From positions 1 to 7,902 of the forward strand of contig NZ_CALIZG010000002.1 of the NCBI RefSeq assembly GCF_938028775.1: DNA of 7,902 nt. Reading direction: 5' to 3'. Of the stretch, positions 3,843 through 7,902 are shown one piece after another. The translations under genes and the position numbers were made by a program. The stretch comes from Mogibacterium diversum_A (GTDB lineage: Bacteria; Bacillota; Clostridia; Peptostreptococcales; Anaerovoracaceae). The notes beneath the pieces are model-generated. The model was not told the DNA's origin. It saw only the letters and a list, made by a program, of their open reading frames with translations, and did no database searches. Within the stretch, counting starts at the first letter, position 1; every line of letters begins with the position of its first letter.

Positions 3843-5237
3843 ATGAACAAGAAACTAAATCGTGCATATATCGCACAAGTAGCGAAAAAAGAAATTTGCG
3901 CAAAAATTGATAAGCATTTTAAAGGCAATTACCATGGATCTGAAGTAGATAGAGCAGTTGCTCTAATGCCAAAGATCCTTCAAGAAGATTCCCAGATTGG
4001 CATATCTTTTGTAAAAAGCATTGTAGATGCTTTAAACAAAATGATAGAAAATTCTAAATGGAATTCTGACTGCGGTAGCTTTATGGCTACTGCAGAAGTA
4101 GATCCTGTGCTGAAATTCTCTTCTACTAGAATAGTAAAAGAACATGAAATTGGAATATCTAATGCCAAATTTGTTCGTACGCTAATAAAATGTGGTTATC
4201 GCACTGTCGATGCGTATGGTAACGAATCATCTCCTGAGATTAAGGAGATGCTTATTAATGCCAAATCTGATAAGGAATTATTAGATTTAGTATTAACTCT
4301 CGAATTGGGAATTAAAGCTGAAGGCATTAGGTTTCCACATGCTGGCGAATCATATAATACTGTAATTCGTCCAGCAGCATACTATATTAATCTATTAAGA
4401 GATAGATATGATATGTATATTAAAAATGCTGTAGAGTATTTAATATCTAAAGGCGTAAAACAAAATCTTGAAAAACTTGCTGAAAGTCTTGTTGATGCTG
4501 CAGCTGATGAATTGAAAATGATTCCTGTTAGTGGATTTATATGCACTGGTAGCGAATTATTTAAAATGTCTCAAGGCGGTTCCGATCATGACACAGATAA
4601 ACATCTGTGGTTGGTAGGATCTGATGCTGATATGTATGATGGTAAGATCCATTATATGGTCGGCATCAAATCTGAGACTGCGACTCAAGGTTTACTTGAG
4701 GCCAACAGTTACGCTGAATTTATAGAGAACGTGTTCGTGTCTGGCTTGACAGACATGAACGTAGGGAAGTATGTTAATAAGTCTTCCCTCGTTCTCGAGA
4801 TTGTCGGCACTCGCGGTACCGATATTTTTGCTAAATCTTGCAATATAATTCGCAAGAATTTAGAAGTTAAAGTTGATATGTCTAAACAAGCATATCAACG
4901 TCATTTTAATATTAGAGACATTCATGAAGATGAATGCTCTAATGATGTTGTTATTGCTTTATATGAAGAATTTTTAAATTCTAATATGAGCGATAGCTCT
5001 ATTTTAAATTATTTTGTGGATATCTTGATTATAGCTCCAAGCTTAATCGGACATATCATTGATATGGCAAAAGCTGGCCCTGGTACAGCATTTGATCCGA
5101 TTGGAGAAATGTTGAAAGGTATCCATAGCATGCGTAGAAAACAATACGCATGTATTGATTTTAACATTGATGATGGCACACTTACTTTAAGCGATGCTAT
5201 TAGAACAGGTAGAGAATATTTAAGAGGAGAAGAATAA
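3843..5237 (+). CDS. Putative catalytic (DPBB-2) subunit of a split RdRp/YonO-like RNA polymerase
   Basis: This is a 464-residue protein. In order it shows GIRFPH (161-166), resembling the 'v.R.P' strand of DPBB-2; SQGGSDHDTDK (243-253), a counterpart of the Mg-binding sGG-DxDGD loop with D248, D250 and D252 present but the glycine replaced by T251; VGKYVN (307-312), like the LGxIxN helix; and a cysteine and VDMSK (C333; VD 344-345, K348), like the conserved C...VD..K. The spacing between these matches the single-chain enzymes only roughly. The start MNKKLNRAYI resembles the LNRQ.I segment that follows DPBB-1 in eukaryotic RdRps, as if the split fell there. AGAGGAG at 3832-3838 lies 4 bases before ATG, and the gene follows its partner by 26 bases. 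Proposed role: template-directed RNA synthesis. Confidence 0.55.
   Translation: MNKKLNRAYIAQVAKKEICAKIDKHFKGNYHGSEVDRAVALMPKILQEDSQIGISFVKSIVDALNKMIENSKWNSDCGSFMATAEVDPVLKFSSTRIVKEHEIGISNAKFVRTLIKCGYRTVDAYGNESSPEIKEMLINAKSDKELLDLVLTLELGIKAEGIRFPHAGESYNTVIRPAAYYINLLRDRYDMYIKNAVEYLISKGVKQNLEKLAESLVDAAADELKMIPVSGFICTGSELFKMSQGGSDHDTDKHLWLVGSDADMYDGKIHYMVGIKSETATQGLLEANSYAEFIENVFVSGLTDMNVGKYVNKSSLVLEIVGTRGTDIFAKSCNIIRKNLEVKVDMSKQAYQRHFNIRDIHEDECSNDVVIALYEEFLNSNMSDSSILNYFVDILIIAPSLIGHIIDMAKAGPGTAFDPIGEMLKGIHSMRRKQYACIDFNIDDGTLTLSDAIRTGREYLRGEE
4725..4796 (+). other. Intragenic structured patch in the putative catalytic gene
   Basis: GAGAACG (4725-4731) can pair with CGTTCTC (4790-4796), enclosing TGTCT/AGACA (4738-4742/4751-4755) and AGGGAAG/CTTCCCT (4763-4769/4783-4789, 13-base loop), a three-way junction. 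An alternative puts GAACG (4757-4761) in the outer stem. This stretch and the bases after it use GC-richer codons (CTC, GTC, GGC, CGC) than the AT-rich rest of the gene. It may be an RNA processing site or a recombined segment, and chance is possible. Confidence 0.35.
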
Positions 5238-6289
5238 TGAAAATTAATCAAAAGCAAAAAGAAATTAAAAGTTTGGGTATTTCTTCTGGATTGTATGAAA
5301 TTCAAAATGAAGTAGCTGCAGTTGCATTAGAACAACTAAAGACTGCTGTATCTACTTACGGTATTAATTTAAAAAAAGAAACTAGTGAAGCAAAAGGTCT
5401 CACTGGTTATATTAATGAATTGATCGAAGATATTCGTAAATCTTCAAATGAGAATATTAAAGGGGAACTAATGAGTTCTCCGATGAGCAAAATTTCTAAT
5501 TACGCTCGCAATATGCTCATCTGGGGTATGAATATAAATCCAGATAAAATTAATGTATATGAAGCTGCTCGTGAAGCAGGCTTCATTTACGGATCTGTTT
5601 GTTTAAAGAAGGATCTCGTACATTATGCATGGGATCATGCTAGTGAAGAAAAACAAATAGAGTCTCTACGTGTAGTCGAAGTGACTCCACGTTTTAAAGG
5701 CGCTGCTGACGCCTATAAATCAGCAACAGGTTTAGATGATGAAGAAGGCGAATACGTCTTCTTCAACAAAGGTTTAAGCAGCGATGAATACTTGTTCTGT
5801 GATCCAACTGTAAATGGATCGTATGAATTATTTGTGCGTGAGAACGGTAGTCTTTATATTATTGTTACTCCACTCGATGGTATGGAATTACCATTACCAA
5901 AAAAACAATTATTATTGAAGTCTAATGACTTCACTAATGCTGCTTCTAAAGTAGCTGTAGCTCAAGGATTTAGAAAAGAATTAAATGAAGGAGAAACCCT
6001 TCGCTATGAGGAATTTGTTTTAATGACTGGCTCTATAGCTAAAGGTATTAAAGCGAAAGGTTTGGATGGGAAAGCTCCTTCTGATGGCATTTATGTTAAA
6101 TCTTTGAAAGGTAATGGATATGCCCAATTATGTGGTGTATCTATTACCAAAGAAATCCGTGAGATGATTACAAAGTCTTACGGATCTGTTAATATTAAAG
6201 TACATATTGATAATATGTGCTTTAATGAGTTTACAAAAGGTACAACAGAAATTAAGTCTGTGGCTTTGATGCTTACAGTACTTAATTGA
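5237..6289 (+). CDS. Hypothetical protein, possible third component of the polymerase cluster
   Basis: This is a 350-residue protein I do not recognise. Its ATG shares one base with the TAA of the previous gene and AGAGGAG at 5223-5229 precedes it by 7 bases, so the two are very probably co-translated. The first 120 residues look helical (ALEQLKTAVS, TGYINELIEDIRK). The middle and end look like mixed strands with repeated turns (DLVHYAWDHA, GEYVFFNKGL, NGSLYIIVTPLDG). It shows no signal peptide, membrane segment or nucleotide-binding loop. Being the last gene of the cluster and tightly coupled to the putative catalytic subunit, it may be a further subunit, promoter-recognition factor or chaperone of that enzyme, which is inferred from position alone. 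Confidence 0.85.
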   Translation: MKINQKQKEIKSLGISSGLYEIQNEVAAVALEQLKTAVSTYGINLKKETSEAKGLTGYINELIEDIRKSSNENIKGELMSSPMSKISNYARNMLIWGMNINPDKINVYEAAREAGFIYGSVCLKKDLVHYAWDHASEEKQIESLRVVEVTPRFKGAADAYKSATGLDDEEGEYVFFNKGLSSDEYLFCDPTVNGSYELFVRENGSLYIIVTPLDGMELPLPKKQLLLKSNDFTNAASKVAVAQGFRKELNEGETLRYEEFVLMTGSIAKGIKAKGLDGKAPSDGIYVKSLKGNGYAQLCGVSITKEIREMITKSYGSVNIKVHIDNMCFNEFTKGTTEIKSVALMLTVLN

Positions 6290-6476
6290 ATTGTTCTCCC
6301 CTCCGGGGCAGTGCATAAGACATTACAACCTTTTCTTAATTTAAATTTAATCTCGGCGTAGAACGTTAGTTACATTACGCATTAAGATTATTTTAGCAAT
6401 TATAGGTCTTGCCGGAGGCCTCCTGACGGAGTGTCCTCTGCGAGGCTTATGATTCTTTATTTTGTATTTATATATA
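6290..6476 (+). other. Intergenic region with GC-rich hairpins
   Basis: CCCC/GGGG (6298-6301/6305-6308) forms a tight hairpin just after the gene but has no T run. Bases 6409-6448 are GC-rich: a 10-base palindrome GGAGGCCTCC (6414-6423) and a longer stem GCCTC (6418-6422) with GAGGC (6442-6446). The T-rich ATTCTTTATTTTG after it suggests a possible weak terminator. The stretch between (6309-6408) shows nothing recognisable. Confidence 0.4.
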
Positions 6477-6530
6477 TTCGGGCTCCGCCCCGAAATCATT
6501 TATGAGGGATTTTCCCTCTTTTATTATTTA
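6477..6530 (+). terminator. Double-hairpin terminator containing copy A of an intergenic repeat
   Basis: TTCGGG/CCCGAA (6477-6482/6489-6494, 6-base loop) is followed by GAGGGA/TCCCTC (6504-6509/6513-6518, 3-base loop) and TTTTATTATTT. The second hairpin is a plausible intrinsic terminator for the preceding cluster. The segment carries CTCCG-N3-CGAAAT-N7-GAG, found twice more downstream. Confidence 0.65.
6483..6506 (+). repeat. Intergenic repeat element, copy A
   Basis: The pattern is CTCCG (6483-6487), 3 bases, CGAAAT (6491-6496), 7 bases, GAG (6504-6506), then ATTT shortly after. Copies at 7323 and 7602 have identical internal spacing. Confidence 0.6.
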
Positions 6531-6582
6531 ATTATTATTAGTGAGCCGTACACTTATTTAAATACGGTAGAGGAGATTAATT

Positions 6583-6948
6583 ATGAGTAAGAAATATTGC
6601 GTATTAGATTTGATAGAAAAATTAGATTCTTTAAAATATTCATCTTGGTATCTTGCTTCTGAATGGGAGCAACATGACTATAATGAATATAAATTAATAG
6701 AATTAAATGTGGATAAGGGCGAATGCACTTTATCCACTAGAGAATATGACAGAAGTGTCGGCGAAATTGTCGAAAGACATATTCTAGTCGACCCTTGCGA
6801 GGTGTTTCTAACACCATCTTCTGTCACAGAATTTAGATATCAAGAAATTCTTACTAAAATTCCTGAACATCTTCGGGAAGAATTAAAAGATATCGTTTCA
6901 GATAAGTGCCATCATTCAGCTGTGGCTGGTTATAATGGCTGTATTTAA
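6583..6948 (+). CDS. Hypothetical small phage protein
   Basis: This is a 121-residue soluble acidic protein with no recognised family. It starts with a helix-like segment (CVLDLIEKLDSL), has a strand-rich middle (KLIELNVDKGECTLS, ERHILVDPCEVFL), then a helix (EHLREELKDIV) and a short tail with HH and several cysteines that is not a clear metal site. AGAGGAG at 6569-6575 lies 7 bases before ATG. A 5-bp dyad CCGTA/TACGG (6546-6550/6563-6567) lies just upstream. It is probably a monocistronic unit, flanked by hairpins with T-rich tails on both sides. It resembles the many short accessory proteins of large phages, and no function can be given. Confidence 0.8.
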   Translation: MSKKYCVLDLIEKLDSLKYSSWYLASEWEQHDYNEYKLIELNVDKGECTLSTREYDRSVGEIVERHILVDPCEVFLTPSSVTEFRYQEILTKIPEHLREELKDIVSDKCHHSAVAGYNGCI

Positions 6949-6956
6949 TATTATTA

Positions 6957-6996
6957 TAGGGCTTCGTTTATCGGGGCCCTAAATCTTTATTTTTTT
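6957..6996 (+). terminator. Possible intrinsic terminator abutting the next SD
   Basis: TAGGGC (6957-6962) pairs with GCCCTA (6976-6981) around a 13-base loop. A run of seven T (6990-6996) follows after eight bases, farther than usual, so termination may be partial. The AGGAGG of the next gene starts three bases after the T run. Confidence 0.5.
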
Positions 6997-7011
6997 ATAG
7001 GAGGCGATTTA

Positions 7012-7320
7012 ATGCCACTTAAGAATATCGAATTACGTCACGGTAGCAAAGCCGATGATTTTACGTGGCGCATAGTTATTCCTTCGAATAAGAAGGAAGC
7101 TTATCGGCCTAAACTTTGTTGGGTTGATAAAAAGCCATTTGTTATCGGCGAAACATTGTATTTTCTTGTTATTCCCGAATATTTTTTAAAGAGCGAACGT
7201 ATTTATTTAAGCTCGTCACGCTATTATCTTATTAAAGTCGCACGTAAATATTCTTGGTTTAGCGAAGACGATATCTTCTCGTTTATATACGAGGGCACAG
7301 ATATTCGTCATTTTATTTAA
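7012..7320 (+). CDS. Hypothetical small phage protein
   Basis: This is a 102-residue basic, strand-rich protein without a recognised family. It has many aromatic residues (LCWVDKKPF, LYFLVIPEYF, RYYLIKVARKYSWF) and no membrane helix or signal peptide. AGGAGG at 6999-7004 lies 7 bases before ATG. The composition suggests a compact beta-rich domain, perhaps binding nucleic acid or another protein, which is only a guess. The stop codon is followed at once by repeat copy B and a 17-bp terminator hairpin, so it is the last gene of its transcript. Arg CGT and Ser TCG codons are frequent, more like the first block of the window than the 2141-6289 cluster. Confidence 0.8.
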   Translation: MPLKNIELRHGSKADDFTWRIVIPSNKKEAYRPKLCWVDKKPFVIGETLYFLVIPEYFLKSERIYLSSSRYYLIKVARKYSWFSEDDIFSFIYEGTDIRHFI

Positions 7321-7322
7321 CC

Positions 7323-7346
7323 CTCCGGGACGAAATATTTTACGAG
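7323..7346 (+). repeat. Intergenic repeat element, copy B
   Basis: CTCCG (7323-7327), 3 bases, CGAAAT (7331-7336), 7 bases, GAG (7344-7346), then GATTT. It begins two bases after the stop codon and runs into the terminator stem. Confidence 0.6.
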
Positions 7347-7403
7347 GATTTAGAAATGGATAGTATTCTCCTCTGCTATTCGTTTCTAAATCTTATTTTT
7401 TTT
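7345..7403 (+). terminator. Strong intrinsic terminator, 17-bp stem
   Basis: Bases 7347-7363 pair with 7376-7392 over 17 continuous positions including two G-U pairs (10 perfect pairs from GATTTAGAAA/TTTCTAAATC). The loop is 12 bases. The stem can be extended by two pairs, and eight T lie at 7396-7403. Confidence 0.88.
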
Positions 7404-7410
7404 ATTTAAT

Positions 7411-7510
7411 GAGTCCGTCGGCAGTCGCGAGACGTATTCGTCTCCTTTCGCTTGCGACGGTCTGTTGCGGTCGCTTCGTCTCTAGTCGTCGAATACTCGA
7501 CTGCCTTCCT
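7411..7510 (+). ncRNA. Candidate structured RNA in a GC-rich island
   Basis: By hand count this stretch is 58% G+C with about 15 CpG, in an AT-rich surround. GGCAGTCG (7420-7427) pairs perfectly with CGACTGCC (7498-7505), closing about 70 bases that hold GAGACG/CGTCTC (7429-7434/7439-7444, 4-base loop) and GCGAC/GTCGC (7454-7458/7470-7474). A second copy of TTCGTCTC at 7475-7482 offers GAGACG an alternative partner, so two folds compete. Length (about 86 bases) and the closing stem recall a tRNA, but there is no T-arm or D-arm. It follows a terminator, and no promoter is recognised. The remaining gene-free bases 7511-7596 show nothing recognisable. Confidence 0.4.
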
Positions 7511-7601
7511 CTCTTTTATTCACGGTTTAATACGTTTATCTTATTAATATTAATTTTATTTTTTCTTATGTATCGAGCGATCATACTACGTATAATTCTG
7601 G

Positions 7602-7625
7602 CTCCGCTACGAAATTATTTTTGAG
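7602..7625 (+). repeat. Intergenic repeat element, copy C
   Basis: CTCCG (7602-7606), 3 bases, CGAAAT (7610-7615), 7 bases, GAG (7623-7625), then TATTT. It lies about 50 bases before the next gene. The GGCTCCG core is shared with copy A, but the hairpin-forming arms have decayed. Confidence 0.55.
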
Positions 7626-7673
7626 TATTTAAATTCTTTTTAACTATTATTATATATAAGGAGGAAATATATT

Positions 7674-7902
7674 ATGTTAAAGAATTTAACACCGCACGAG
7701 GTGAAAATTTATAAGTTAAATGGTACTACACCTGATTTAGATGTAGTAATAGAAGCTAGTGATACTATAGCTCGCGTATCTTGCGAGTATATTAAGGTGG
7801 ATAAAAAGGTGGACGGCATCGATTTATATCGTCCCGTCTTCGGCGAAGTTACCGGTCTACCTGAATATTCGGAAGGAGTATATTTATTAGTATCGGCTAT
7901 GG
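7674..7902 (+). CDS. LTPHEV-family phage protein, 3' end outside window
   Basis: An ATG at 7674 follows AAGGAGGA (7658-7665) by 8 bases, and 76 codons are visible before the window ends. The product begins MLKNLTPHEVKIY and later has IARVSCEYIK, VDGIDLYRPVFGEVTGLP and EGVYLLVSAM. This matches a small conserved family of phage and bacterial proteins with an N-terminal LTPHxVxI, a central ARVS, a 'G..v.r..fGev.GLPep..g..YivS' block and a length around 100-110 residues. I know the family by its sequence pattern but not a proven function. Roughly 30 residues at the C terminus are missing. Confidence 0.85.
   Translation, partial: MLKNLTPHEVKIYKLNGTTPDLDVVIEASDTIARVSCEYIKVDKKVDGIDLYRPVFGEVTGLPEYSEGVYLLVSAM

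Noticed and set aside
3796..3860. Programmed frameshift or read-through joining the two putative polymerase genes
   Set aside because: The second gene has its own SD and ATG, lies 26 bases downstream in another frame, and no slippery heptamer was seen at the junction.
3980..4168. Reverse-strand open frame inside the 464-residue gene, with similar ones at 5009-5305 and 6128-6316
   Set aside because: They have no credible SD sites and lie opposite long genes with good starts, so they are shadows.
7420..7506. tRNA-like length and acceptor-like stem
   Set aside because: There is no TTCNANNC T-loop at the right place, no GG-containing D-loop and no anticodon arm with a 7-base loop.
7409..7624. 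Open frame of 71 codons
   Set aside because: No Shine-Dalgarno site before its ATG, it begins just after a terminator T run, covers the GC-rich hairpins and repeat copy C, and its residue make-up (Arg/Ser then Leu/Ile runs) looks like translated non-coding DNA.

Overview
The window looks like a segment of a large, AT-rich double-stranded DNA bacteriophage genome (or prophage) of a Bacillota-type host. All credible genes lie on the + strand and are short and mostly unrecognisable. Nearly every one has a strong AGGAGG/AGAGGAG Shine-Dalgarno site 4-10 bases before its start. Intrinsic terminators with T runs separate the transcription blocks, and the last gene belongs to a small family common in phages (LTPHEV motif).

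Layout. (1) 1-1015: three overlapping small genes of unknown function. The second and third look like diverged tandem paralogues. The block ends in a strong terminator whose loop contains the last stop codon, followed by a second terminator. (2) 1085-1525: about 440 bases without a gene. The + strand is extremely G-rich and C-poor, carries two short repeated motifs, and ends in a predicted three-way-junction RNA fold just before the next gene. (3) 1526-1983: a membrane-anchored LysM-like protein and a tiny one-helix membrane peptide that seems to start at ATT. (4) 2043-2093: a 17-bp perfect inverted repeat. (5) 2141-6289: a four-gene cluster. It holds an RNase H1-type hybrid-binding-domain protein without a nuclease domain, then two genes that together resemble a DPBB-type RNA polymerase of the RdRp/YonO/crAss-phage class split into two polypeptides, then a 350-residue unknown protein whose start overlaps the stop of the second. 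(6) 6290-7902: small orphan genes separated by GC-rich hairpins, a three-copy intergenic element, a 17-bp terminator and a 58% GC structured patch, ending with the LTPHEV-family gene cut by the window edge.

The most interesting hypothesis is the split polymerase. The 368-residue protein carries a DPBB-1-like pattern (GL..., then DG, then PSxxQxR...K). The 464-residue protein carries a DPBB-2-like D-x-D-x-D loop (D248, D250, D252), followed in the expected order by VGK-(Y)-VN and VD-xx-K patterns. With an RNA:DNA-hybrid-binding protein next door, this could be a phage transcription module. It rests on motif reading by eye and needs a profile or structure search. Composition, hairpin and repeat counts were done by hand from the sequence.
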